From: Cellulomonas avistercoris | GTDB taxonomy: Bacteria; Actinomycetota; Actinomycetes; Actinomycetales; Cellulomonadaceae | DNA: 64,000 nucleotides | Assembly: GCF_014836445.1 (NCBI RefSeq) | Contig: NZ_JACSQV010000012.1 | Location: 34,528 to 98,527, forward strand | Direction of reading: 5' to 3' | Part shown: positions 50,858 to 58,469 of the stretch, piece after piece | How the letters are laid out: each line of letters opens with the position of its first letter | How positions within the stretch are numbered: position 1 is the first letter of the stretch | Notes under the pieces: model-generated | Told to the model about the DNA's origin: nothing | Seen by the model: the letters and a program-made list of their open reading frames with translations, nothing else | Databases searched by the model: none | Position numbers and translations under genes: made by a program

Positions 50858-51520
50858 ATGCGTCTCTTGCTGCTGCGGCACGGCCAGACCCCGTCGAACG
50901 TGCGAGGACTCGTCGACACCGCCATCCCGGGCCCGGGGCTCACCGCGCTGGGCGAGCGACAGGCCGCTGCGGTGCCGCCGGCGCTGCAGGGAAGGCGCAT
51001 CGACGCGATCGCGGTCTCGACCCTGGTGCGCACGGCGCTCACCGCGGCTCCGCTCGCGGACCGGCTGAACCTCGCACCGACGACCTACGACGGGCTGCGG
51101 GAGGTCGAGGCCGGCGACCTGGAGATGTCCAGCGGTCACGAGTCGCACCAGGCCTATCTCTCCACGGTGTTCGCGTGGGCGCGCGGGGACACGAGCCGGC
51201 GCATGCCGGGCGGGCCCGACGGGGCGGCGTTCCTGGCCCGGTTCGACGACGCCGTGGCGCAGGTCGTCGCCGCGGGCGGGAGCACCGCGGTCGTGGTCTC
51301 GCACGGAGCCGCCATCCGGTGCTGGGCGGGCGCCCGCGTCGCAGGTCTCGACGTCGACGACGTCGAGCAGACGCCTCTGGACAACACCGGCGTGATCGAG
51401 ATCGACGGCGACCCCGTCGGTGGGTGGCGGCTCGTCGCATGGTCGGCCGACCCCCTGGGCGGCCCGACGCTGCGCGACGACGCGGGCGCCGATCCGACCG
51501 GCGAGCCGCTCGACGCGTGA
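50858..51520 (+). CDS. Histidine phosphatase (phosphoglycerate-mutase) family protein
   Basis: A 220-residue phosphatase with the RHG motif LLLRHGQTPSNVRGLVDT and the second His in VVVSHGAAIRCW. The small size and neighbourhood do not fix the substrate; broad-specificity phosphatases and phosphoserine or alpha-ribazole phosphatases share this pattern. The gene starts at ATG 50858 after a weak GACAAT. Confidence 0.83.
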   Translation: MRLLLLRHGQTPSNVRGLVDTAIPGPGLTALGERQAAAVPPALQGRRIDAIAVSTLVRTALTAAPLADRLNLAPTTYDGLREVEAGDLEMSSGHESHQAYLSTVFAWARGDTSRRMPGGPDGAAFLARFDDAVAQVVAAGGSTAVVVSHGAAIRCWAGARVAGLDVDDVEQTPLDNTGVIEIDGDPVGGWRLVAWSADPLGGPTLRDDAGADPTGEPLDA

Positions 51521-51640
51521 CGGCGCACGCCGTTGCCATGCCGAGCATGGGGGGTTCTCGTCGGGCTGCGTGGCTGGACGGTCTCGCAGGCCTCGTACGT
51601 CGTTCCTTGAGCTGGTGGTCGCGATCGGCGTCCGTCCGCG

Positions 51641-52339
51641 TCAGCTCACGCAGCGGGCCGAGATCCTTCGTCGAGTCGTCCGTCGAGCATCCGGACCGTC
51701 CGGTCGACCGAACCCCAGCGTCGAGGCGTCGTGCGACACCACGAGTGTGGCCGCGTCCAGCTCTCGGGCGAGGCGGGTGATGAGGTCGATCACCTGGGTG
51801 CCGCGGACGTGGTCGAGCGCCGAGGTGGGTTCGTCGACCAGGAGGACCTGAGGGGTGCCGATCAGGGCACGCGCGATCGCCACGCGCTGCCGCTGGCCGC
51901 CGGAGAGCTGCGCCGGTCGCTTGTGCGCGTGGTCGCTCATCCCCACCTCGGCGAGAAGGTCCATGGCCTGTGCTCGCATGCTGGCGGGCCGGTTGCCGCG
52001 CAGGTGCGCGTGCAGCTCGAGCTGCTCGAGCGCGGTCAGCGATCCCAGCAGCTGGGGGGACTGGAAGACGATGCCGATCCGGTCGAGCCGCGTCCGGGTG
52101 GCTGCCGCGACGGTGGTACCCGGGTGGAAGACGACGTCCTGGCCGATCCGGACGGTGCCTGCGGTGGGCGGGGTGAGGCCCCCGGCCACTGCCAGCAGGC
52201 TCGACTTACCGGAACCTGACGGGCCCAGCAGGGCCGTCGTGGTTCCCGAGGGGATCGTCACGTCCACGTCGTCGACGGCGGTGAGCGTGGAGCCACCGTC
52301 CGGGTAGACGAGGGTGATGGTGTCCAGGTGCAGGTCCAT
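51641..52339 (-). pseudogene. MacB/LolD-type ABC ATPase with C-terminal frameshift
   Basis: The 232-residue protein is intact through Walker A (GPSGSGKSS), signature ([15 protein letters not shown]), Walker B ([12 protein letters not shown]) and switch (VVSHDAS). Then it leaves frame: it ends TLGFGRPDG. Removing one T from the minus-strand GGGGTTCGG (an A in AACCCC at 51711-51712) restores the family ending VDRTVRMLDGRLDEGSRPAA and a stop at 51646. So there is a one-base insertion, either sequencing error or real. It partners the permease next to it. GAAGGA precedes ATG 52339. Confidence 0.75.
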
Positions 52340-52357
52340 GGCGTCTTCCTTCTGTGC

Positions 52358-53452
52358 TCAGCGCGCGGCGAGAGCGGCGTGGGGGTCGATGGTGGTGATG
52401 CGGGCGATGGCCAGGACCGCGCCGACGAGGCCGAGGGCGATCAGTGCTGCCGCGGGCACCAGCGTCGTCGTGGTGGTGACGACCACGGGGACGAGCCCGG
52501 ACAGGAGCGTGGCGCCGACGGCGGCCACACCGGTGCCGAGACCGACCCCGATGACGAGGATGAGGAGCGCCTGGCCGATGGCGTCGCGGAGCAGGTAGCG
52601 GGTGGAGGCACCGAGCGCCTTGAGGACGGCGATGTCGCCGAAGCGACTGATCGTCCACACGGTGAAGAACGCGCCGACCACCAGTGCCGAGATCGCGACC
52701 AGGAAGGCCTGCATCGTCAGCAGCGACCCGTTCTCCGACGAGAACGAGCTGATGGCGGCTCGTGCCTCGCTGACACCGCGCGTGGTGGTGCCCTCGGCGG
52801 CGTCGGTGCGGCGGACGGTGTCGTCGTCGACGTCGCCGGTCACGGCGAGCACGGTCGCGACAGCCTCCTCGTCGGACGCAGGCGCCCCGGCGCCGATCGC
52901 CTGCCAGTCGGCGAGGGCGACCCAGACGACGGGGGTGTGGGCGTAGGACGCGTCGACGTCGAGGACGGTCCCCACCTGCAGGTCCTGGCCGCCGAGGCTC
53001 ACCGTGTCGCCGGCGGCCACCGACATGCCGTCCGCAGCGCCGCGGGACACGGTCACGGTCCCGCCGGTCGGCGCGGGCGTGCGGGCGGGCAGCAGGCCCG
53101 AACCCGGCTCGACACCGAAGGCGGTGACGGCGGCGGTCGTGGCCGCCGACTGCGCGCGTGTGGTGGCCACGCCCAGCAGCTCGACGTCCTCGACGCCGGC
53201 CGCCGCGGACCAGGCGTCCCTCTGGGCGGAGGTGACGGTCGACGCGGTGAAGTCCGGGCCGTCGTCCGCCGCAGGCATCGTGAACGTGAGGTGGTCGACC
53301 GGTAGGTCCGTGACGGCCGACGTCGACTCCCGGGCGAGGCCGGCGGTCAGCGAGGAGAGGAACGCCACGAGGAAGGTGATCAGCGCGATCACGACGAGCA
53401 TGAGGGCGAAGCGGCCACGGGCGTGGCGCAGGTCGCGCAGCGCGACGAACAT
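52358..53452 (-). CDS. FtsX/MacB-type ABC transporter permease
   Basis: A 364-residue protein with an N-terminal helix (LMLVVIALITFLVAFLSSL), a large extracytoplasmic domain (about 40-240), and three C-terminal helices (SRFGDIAVLKALGAS marks the FtsX coupling region). It would form a MacB-like exporter or lipoprotein/peptide transporter with the ATPase. ATG 53452 has AGGAGG. It is divergent from a two-component system that probably controls it. Confidence 0.85.
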   Translation of the reverse strand: MFVALRDLRHARGRFALMLVVIALITFLVAFLSSLTAGLARESTSAVTDLPVDHLTFTMPAADDGPDFTASTVTSAQRDAWSAAAGVEDVELLGVATTRAQSAATTAAVTAFGVEPGSGLLPARTPAPTGGTVTVSRGAADGMSVAAGDTVSLGGQDLQVGTVLDVDASYAHTPVVWVALADWQAIGAGAPASDEEAVATVLAVTGDVDDDTVRRTDAAEGTTTRGVSEARAAISSFSSENGSLLTMQAFLVAISALVVGAFFTVWTISRFGDIAVLKALGASTRYLLRDAIGQALLILVIGVGLGTGVAAVGATLLSGLVPVVVTTTTTLVPAAALIALGLVGAVLAIARITTIDPHAALAAR

Positions 53453-53463
53453 GGGACCTCCTG

Positions 53464-53480
53464 GGTTGCGGGCTGCAACC
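53464..53480. promoter_or_regulatory. Inverted repeat GGTTGC-N5-GCAACC upstream of the exporter
   Basis: A 6-bp perfect inverted repeat with a 5-base loop lies 12 bases upstream of the permease ATG in the divergent gap with the sensor kinase gene. It is a candidate site for the NarL-type regulator encoded at 54911. Confidence 0.45.
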
Positions 53481-53591
53481 AGCCTGCGCCGATCCAGGAC
53501 TCCGGCCATCGCGCCCAGGAACGCACCTCGGCAGACGAAGGGTGGCCACCCGGCTCCACCTTTCGGCCGATGTGCCCCGCGGGGCCCTGGC

Positions 53592-53597
53592 TACCGT
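53592..53597 (+). promoter_or_regulatory. -10 hexamer TACCGT, likely leaderless promoter of the sensor kinase
   Basis: TACCGT ends six bases before GTG 53604, and the earlier open frame has no family sequence, so this sets the start. Confidence 0.45.
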
Positions 53598-53603
53598 GGC
53601 AGG

Positions 53604-54914
53604 GTGCGCGCACACACCCTGCCGTCGGTGACCCGGCGCCTGCTCGTCGGGCTCGACGTCCTGGTGGCCGGCCTCGTCGTCGTGGCCGTGCTGCGCGCCC
53701 CCGAGTCCGTGCCGCAGTGGGCGACCCTGCTGACAGCCGCGGTGTTCACGGGTCTGTACGGAGTGGGGCGCGCCACGATCCGGGTCCACGAGGCGCCCCT
53801 GGACGCTGCTCGGGGCCGATGGTGGCCGGCGGGAGCGTGGATCACCGCGCTGATCGTCGTCTGGACGATCCTCCTGCAGCTCAGCGCAGGCGCCCTGTGG
53901 ATCGCCTTCCCGTTGATGCTGCTGCAGATGCACGTCCTCGGCCCGCACCGTGGGGTGCTCGCCGTGGCCGTGACCACCGTCGTCGCGGGCGTCGACGGCA
54001 TGCTGGAGCGCGCCGCCACGGACACCTCCATCGCGCCGGCGCTCGGACCAGCCGTCGGTGCTGCCGTCGCCGTGGCCGTCACGCTGGGGCTCGAAGCGCT
54101 CGTGCGCGAGTCCCAGGAGCGGCAGCGGATGCTCGAGGAGCTCGCCCGCGCCCGCCACGAGGTCGCGGCGGCCGAGCAGGAGGCGGCGATCGCGACCGAG
54201 AGGGAACGCCTCGCCCGCGAGATCCACGACACCCTCGCGCAGGGCTACTCGGCGATCGAGCTCCTCCTCCGGGCAGCGGACCAGAGCGTGGGACACGACG
54301 ACACCCGCACTCACGCCTACATCGGCCAGGCTCGCAGCACCGCCCAGGAGAACCTCGCCGAGGCCCGCCGTTTCGTCCGTGCCCTCGCCCCGGCGGACCT
54401 GGACGGCACGACCCTCGTCGCGGCGCTGCATCGCATCGCTGACCGGACCCAGGCAGCGGCGGTCAGCGCCCCGGCCACCGACCGCGGTCCTCAGGCCGCG
54501 GCGCCGGCGTCCCTGACCGTTCGGGTCCACACCTCAGGCACTCCCCGTGCTCTTCCCCTGCAGGTCGAAGCCGCGCTGGTGCGCATCGCGCAGTCGGCAC
54601 TGGCCAACGTCGTCCAGCACGCCGCCGCCCGGCACGCGACGCTGACGCTCACCTTCCTGCCCGAGGAGGTCATCCTCGACGTGGTCGACGACGGATGCGG
54701 CTTCGATCCGGACCGACACCCCGGACCGGCCCGGCACGGTGGCTTCGGGCTCATCGCGATGCGCTCCCGCGCCCGCGAGCTCGGCGGCTCCCTCACGATC
54801 GAGACCAGCCCTGGCGACGGTACGGCGCTCGCCGTCCGTGTCCCTGCCCGCGACGAGGACGGCGCAGCCCAGAGCCCACCCGCCCGCGGCGAGCAGCACG
54901 AGGAGGACCGGTGA
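53604..54914 (+). CDS. Two-component sensor histidine kinase (NarL partner type)
   Basis: A 436-residue kinase with several N-terminal membrane helices (about 15-170), a short coiled coil (ESQERQRMLEELARARHEV), the HisKA_3 phosphorylation box EIHDTLAQGYSAIELLLRAAD and a HATPase domain with DGCGFDP and GGFGLIAMRSRARELGG. The stop overlaps the regulator gene start. It probably senses an envelope or antibiotic signal and controls the divergent exporter. Confidence 0.88.
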   Translation: MRAHTLPSVTRRLLVGLDVLVAGLVVVAVLRAPESVPQWATLLTAAVFTGLYGVGRATIRVHEAPLDAARGRWWPAGAWITALIVVWTILLQLSAGALWIAFPLMLLQMHVLGPHRGVLAVAVTTVVAGVDGMLERAATDTSIAPALGPAVGAAVAVAVTLGLEALVRESQERQRMLEELARARHEVAAAEQEAAIATERERLAREIHDTLAQGYSAIELLLRAADQSVGHDDTRTHAYIGQARSTAQENLAEARRFVRALAPADLDGTTLVAALHRIADRTQAAAVSAPATDRGPQAAAPASLTVRVHTSGTPRALPLQVEAALVRIAQSALANVVQHAAARHATLTLTFLPEEVILDVVDDGCGFDPDRHPGPARHGGFGLIAMRSRARELGGSLTIETSPGDGTALAVRVPARDEDGAAQSPPARGEQHEEDR

Positions 54915-55537
54915 TCGACGTCGTGCTCACGGACGACCACCCGGTCGTGCGCGCCGGTCTGCGGGCGGTGATCGAGCACGAACCCGACATGCACGTCGTG
55001 GATGAGCTGGGCACCGCCGAGGAGCTCCTGGCGTTCGTGCGCGGTGGTGGACGTGCCGACGTGCTCCTCCTCGACCTCCAGTTCGGTCCAGGGCGCCTCG
55101 GCGGGGCGGACGCCACCCGGCAGATCGTCCAGGCCGGCGGGCCCCCGGTGCTCATCCTGACGACCTACGCCTCGGACACCGACATCCTCAGCGCCGTCGA
55201 AGCAGGCGCCATCGGATATCTGCTCAAGGACGCGCCCACCGACGAGCTCACGTCCGCCATCCGGTCCGCGGCCGGCGGAGCCGTGACCCTCGGGCCGACC
55301 GTGCAGGCGCGTCTCCTGGACCGCATACGCCGTCCCGGCGTCTCGCTCACCCTGCGCGAGCTCGAGATCCTCCGCATGGTCGCGCTCGGCCGCTCCAACG
55401 ACACCATCGCACGCGAGCTCTTCATCTCCCGCGCGACCGTGAAGTCCCACCTCGCCCACACCTACGACAAGCTCGGCGTCCAGTCGCGTACCGAGGCAGT
55501 CGCCGTGGCTCGCGAACGCGGCCTGCTCCCGGGCTGA
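54911..55537 (+). CDS. NarL/FixJ-type response regulator
   Basis: The 208-residue regulator begins at GTG 54911, overlapping the kinase stop. The receiver domain has acidic DD (VLTDDHPVVRAG), phosphorylated Asp in LLLDLQFG and Lys in YLLKDAP; the C-terminal LuxR-type HTH is LTLRELEILRMVALGRSNDTIARELFISRATVKSHL. It is the direct partner of the kinase before it and very likely regulates the divergent ABC exporter. Confidence 0.9.
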   Translation: MIDVVLTDDHPVVRAGLRAVIEHEPDMHVVDELGTAEELLAFVRGGGRADVLLLDLQFGPGRLGGADATRQIVQAGGPPVLILTTYASDTDILSAVEAGAIGYLLKDAPTDELTSAIRSAAGGAVTLGPTVQARLLDRIRRPGVSLTLRELEILRMVALGRSNDTIARELFISRATVKSHLAHTYDKLGVQSRTEAVAVARERGLLPG

Positions 55538-55605
55538 CGCGGCGGTCGGCTCCCCGTCGGCGAGCGTTCGCCCGCTTCCCTGCCCAGGGCCACGACTGGA
55601 TCGCC

Positions 55606-55755
55606 ATGGCGATGACCGTGGACGAGGTGCTCGTCGTGGCGACTGCCGACGTCGCTCCTGAGCGCGCGGCCGCGCTGACCCGTGCCGAGCGGCTGATCGC
55701 CACGATCGCGCCCGCGCCCGCGGCGCCCCGACGCCGTCGGTTCTGGCGCCGCTGA
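55606..55755 (+). CDS. Short hypothetical open frame
   Basis: Fifty codons (49 residues, MAMTVDEVLVVATADV to an Arg-rich FWRR end) with normal codon bias, in the 346-bp gap 55538-55883 after the response regulator. I do not recognise it, and it may be a remnant. A hairpin (stem 55833-55839/55844-55850, TGTG loop) lies further on in the gap. Confidence 0.25.
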   Translation: MAMTVDEVLVVATADVAPERAAALTRAERLIATIAPAPAAPRRRRFWRR

Positions 55756-55883
55756 CGGCGTCGTCGGTCGCCGCGCGTCGATCGGGCGCAGCACACGGCC
55801 CGGCGCGGCCCGTCGAATTCGGCCATGCCCGTCCGTCACTGTGGTGACGGGCCGCGCGAGGTGGCCTCCAGGGAGGAACGACA

Positions 55884-56225
55884 ATGACGCAGTACGCCAT
55901 CTACTTCCACCAGCAGTGGGTCGGAGATCACCCCGCCGAGTGGTTCCGGTCCCGCGTGGAGCCCAGCGAGGCGGTCGTCCGGGACATGGAGGCGGCCGGG
56001 GTCCTCGTCTTCGCCGGCGGGCTCGAGGAGGACCTCGCCGACGCGTTCAGCGCCGATGCGACGAGCGGGACCCTGTCGATCACCGACGGCCCCTACACCG
56101 AGACGGTCGAGCAGCTCGGCGGGATCACGGTCATCGACGTGCCCGACCTGGAGACGGCCAAGATGTGGGCGGGCAGGGTCGCCGAGGGGTGCGGGTGGCC
56201 CCAGGAGGTCCGGGTCATCCGGTAG
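55884..56225 (+). CDS. YCII-related domain protein
   Basis: A 113-residue protein of the YCII/DGPF family: MTQYAIYFHQQW, GGLEED, TDGPYTETVEQLGG and ITVIDVPDLETAKMWA. These small ferredoxin-like proteins often lie beside extracytoplasmic sigma factor genes; none is seen here. AGGGAGGA precedes the ATG. Function unknown. Confidence 0.8.
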   Translation: MTQYAIYFHQQWVGDHPAEWFRSRVEPSEAVVRDMEAAGVLVFAGGLEEDLADAFSADATSGTLSITDGPYTETVEQLGGITVIDVPDLETAKMWAGRVAEGCGWPQEVRVIR

Positions 56226-56406
56226 GTCCCCGGGCGTCCCCTGCCCGGGGAGGGTGGGCGGAGGCCGTGCTCGCGCCGGAGACCCCACGAGCGCGAGCGG
56301 GGCGACGAGGGGCGCGACGGTGGAGCACGCCGTCCGCAACGAGCGCGTCATCTCTGCGCGGTAGCCGCGTCGCCCGGCGGGTGTCGGGTGGACGGCGGCT
56401 GTTCCG

Positions 56407-56412
56407 TATCCT
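56407..56412 (+). promoter_or_regulatory. -10 hexamer TATCCT, likely leaderless promoter of the epimerase-like gene
   Basis: TATCCT ends seven bases before ATG 56420 and decides that start. Confidence 0.45.
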
Positions 56413-56419
56413 GCGAGGC

Positions 56420-57418
56420 ATGGCACTGCGCGCGCTGTTCATCGGTGGGACCGGCATCATCAGCACGGAGGCGGCCCGGCGGGCGGTCGTCGACGGCGTC
56501 GAGGTCACCCTGCTCAACCGCGGGCAGTCGACGAAGCGTGCGGTGCCGGACGGCGCCCGCGTGATCCACGCCGACGTCCGCGACCCGGAGTCCGTGCGCG
56601 CCGCGCTGGGCGACCGCGAGTTCGACGCCGTCGTGGAGTTCACGGCGTTCACCCCGGAGCACGTCCAGGCGGACCTCGACCTGTTCACCGGGCGCACCGG
56701 CCAGTACGTCTTCATCAGCTCCGCCTCGGCGTACCAGACGCCTCCGACCCACCTGCCGGTCGTCGAGTCGACGCCGCTGCGCAACCCGTTCTGGGAGTAC
56801 TCGCGCAACAAGATCGCGTGCGAGGACCTCCTCGTCCGTGCGTACCGCGACACCGGCCTGCCGATGACGATCGTGCGCCCCTCGCACACCTACGACGCCA
56901 CGCTCGTCCCCATGGACGGCGGCTGGACGGTCGTCGACCGGATGCGCCGCGGCCTGGAGGTCGTCGTCCCCGGGGACGGGACGTCCCGCTGGACCATCAC
57001 GCACAGCGCCGACGTCGCGGTCGGGCTGGTCGGGCTGCTGGGCCGCGAGGAGGCGATCGGCGAGGCGTTCCACATCACCGGCGACGAGGCCCCGTCGTGG
57101 GACCAGATCTTCCTCGCGATGGCCCGGGCTGCCGGCGTCGACGAGCCGCGGCTCGTGCACGTCGCGTCCGACGCGATCGCCGCCGCCGACCCCGAGCTGG
57201 GCGCCGGGATCCTCGGCGACAAGGCGCACACGATGATCTTCGACAACACCAAGATCCGGCGCCTGGTCCCGCAGTTCTCGCCCCGCATCCCGTTCGCGGC
57301 CGGCGCCCGCGAGATCGTCGCGTGGCACGACGCGGACGCCGCGCGCCGGGTGGTCGACCCGCAGTTCGAGGCCCTCACGGAGCGGCTGCTGGAGGCGTAC
57401 CGGCCGCGGCCTCTGTGA
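56420..57418 (+). CDS. NAD-dependent epimerase/dehydratase family protein
   Basis: A 332-residue extended SDR. The cofactor loop is LFIGGTGIISTEAARRAV, then VEFTAFTPEHV, VFISSASAYQTP and the catalytic Tyr-Lys in WEYSRNKIACEDLL. It resembles the plant-type chloroplast RNA-binding/CSP41 group and bacterial nucleotide-sugar epimerases. No sugar-transferase neighbours are present, so the substrate is open. Confidence 0.8.
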   Translation: MALRALFIGGTGIISTEAARRAVVDGVEVTLLNRGQSTKRAVPDGARVIHADVRDPESVRAALGDREFDAVVEFTAFTPEHVQADLDLFTGRTGQYVFISSASAYQTPPTHLPVVESTPLRNPFWEYSRNKIACEDLLVRAYRDTGLPMTIVRPSHTYDATLVPMDGGWTVVDRMRRGLEVVVPGDGTSRWTITHSADVAVGLVGLLGREEAIGEAFHITGDEAPSWDQIFLAMARAAGVDEPRLVHVASDAIAAADPELGAGILGDKAHTMIFDNTKIRRLVPQFSPRIPFAAGAREIVAWHDADAARRVVDPQFEALTERLLEAYRPRPL

Positions 57419-57493
57419 GGGGTCTGCGGGGATGACGGTTGTCGGCGTGGATGTCCTCGGCGCAGGTGGCTTGTCGTCACGGGCGGGCGACCC

Positions 57494-57522
57494 TTGGCCG
57501 TTCCCAGGGTTTCGTATACGGT
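57494..57522 (+). promoter_or_regulatory. Promoter of the RHH-BrnT module
   Basis: TTGGCC (57494-57499) and TACGGT (57517-57522) are 17 bp apart; the ATG at 57529 follows after six bases. The 8-bp palindrome CGTATACG (57513-57520) overlaps the -10 and may be the antitoxin operator. Confidence 0.6.
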
Positions 57523-57528
57523 AAGGGG

Positions 57529-57795
57529 ATGGCTGCTCGCGGCAAGATCCACGGTAAGGCGGTCGACGACGCCCAGATCCAAGCATGGGCTGACGAGGCG
57601 GAAGCCGGCTACGACCCCGCTGCCCTGCGACGCCGGGGACGGCCCACCGCTGGTGAAGGTCCCGGTGTCGTGGTCACCGTCCGGCTCGACGGCCCCACGC
57701 TCGCGGCGTTGACGCGGCGCGCCGAGGCTGAGGGCTTGCCGAACCGGACCGAGGCCATCAGGGCCGCAGTGCGCGCATGGGCGCACGTTGCGTGA
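57529..57795 (+). CDS. Ribbon-helix-helix antitoxin
   Basis: An 88-residue protein. Its C-terminal 40 residues, VTVRLDGPTLAALTRRAEAEGLPNRTEAIRAAVRAW, form a ribbon-helix-helix fold of the CopG/BrnA kind. The N-terminal part (AARGKIHGKAVDDAQIQAWADEAEAGY) probably neutralises the toxin. The ATG follows -10 TACGGT by six bases. Its end overlaps the toxin gene by eight bases. Confidence 0.82.
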   Translation: MAARGKIHGKAVDDAQIQAWADEAEAGYDPAALRRRGRPTAGEGPGVVVTVRLDGPTLAALTRRAEAEGLPNRTEAIRAAVRAWAHVA

Positions 57796-58045
57796 CGTCC
57801 ACCCGTCAGCACGCAAGCACTACTCCCGCGACCGCTTGACGGACGGCCATCTGCAGTGCGCCGCCGAGGCCCCCGTGTACCGACAACCGCTCGACGACGA
57901 GGACGACCCACGACGCTGGCTCCTTCTCGGCTTCGACAGCGCCAGCCGTCTGCTTGAACTCGTGATCCTGGAGTTCGACTCAGGAGACGAGCTCATCATC
58001 CACGCGATGAAGGCGCGCGAGCAGTACTACTCCCTGCTGTCCTGA
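57788..58045 (+). CDS. BrnT-like toxin
   Basis: An 85-residue protein starting at TTG 57788. It has HPSARKHYSRDRLTDG at the start, and the middle and end WLLLGFDSASRLLELVILE and IIHAMKAREQYYSLL match the compact BrnT/DUF4258 RNase fold, where the terminal KAR region is catalytic. It probably cuts mRNA when its antitoxin is lost. The partner RHH gene overlaps it. Confidence 0.78.
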   Translation: MRDVHPSARKHYSRDRLTDGHLQCAAEAPVYRQPLDDEDDPRRWLLLGFDSASRLLELVILEFDSGDELIIHAMKAREQYYSLLS

Positions 58046-58221
58046 TCCCTCTCGTGAGGAGCCCCGGCGACGCGCACGACCGGCATGTCCCAGAGGCTGT
58101 TCAGGTCTGACCGCCCCCTCGCTCGCCACGCTGGTCACGAACCTGGACCGCTGCGTCCATCACCGCGCGGTTCCGCGCCACCTGGCCTGACGCCGTGCCC
58201 CGAGCCCGCGCAGCGACGGCG

Positions 58222-58252
58222 CCCCCCCCCGGGGGCCCCCCCCCCCCGGGGG
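58222..58252. other. Extreme C/G homopolymer block
   Basis: C9 (58222-58230), G5, C12 (58236-58247) and G5 (58248-58252) occur in the 424-bp gap between the toxin gene and clpX. The gap (58046-58469) shows no other gene. The tract can fold on itself and is a likely hot spot for base-calling error; it resembles the G-run block at 7060-7160. Confidence 0.85.
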
Positions 58253-58469
58253 CCACCCGGGGAACGCTTGCCACGGACAGGGCCATCCGTGCGAACCGGG
58301 ACGCATCGGACGGCGCGTCGCACCCGACACGCCGCGACCCACCCGCCGGGTTCGGCTGACAGGTGGCCGCGCGTGGTGTGCAATGGGGGAACGTGACTCA
58401 CGGACCGTGAGGTCACACGACGGCGCACCGCCGGTACGGCGGAGGGCGACACGAGGGAAGGGGACGCAC

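Noticed and set aside
55606..55755. A confident gene in the gap after the response regulator
   Set aside because: The short frame has no homology I recognise, so it is listed only with low confidence.
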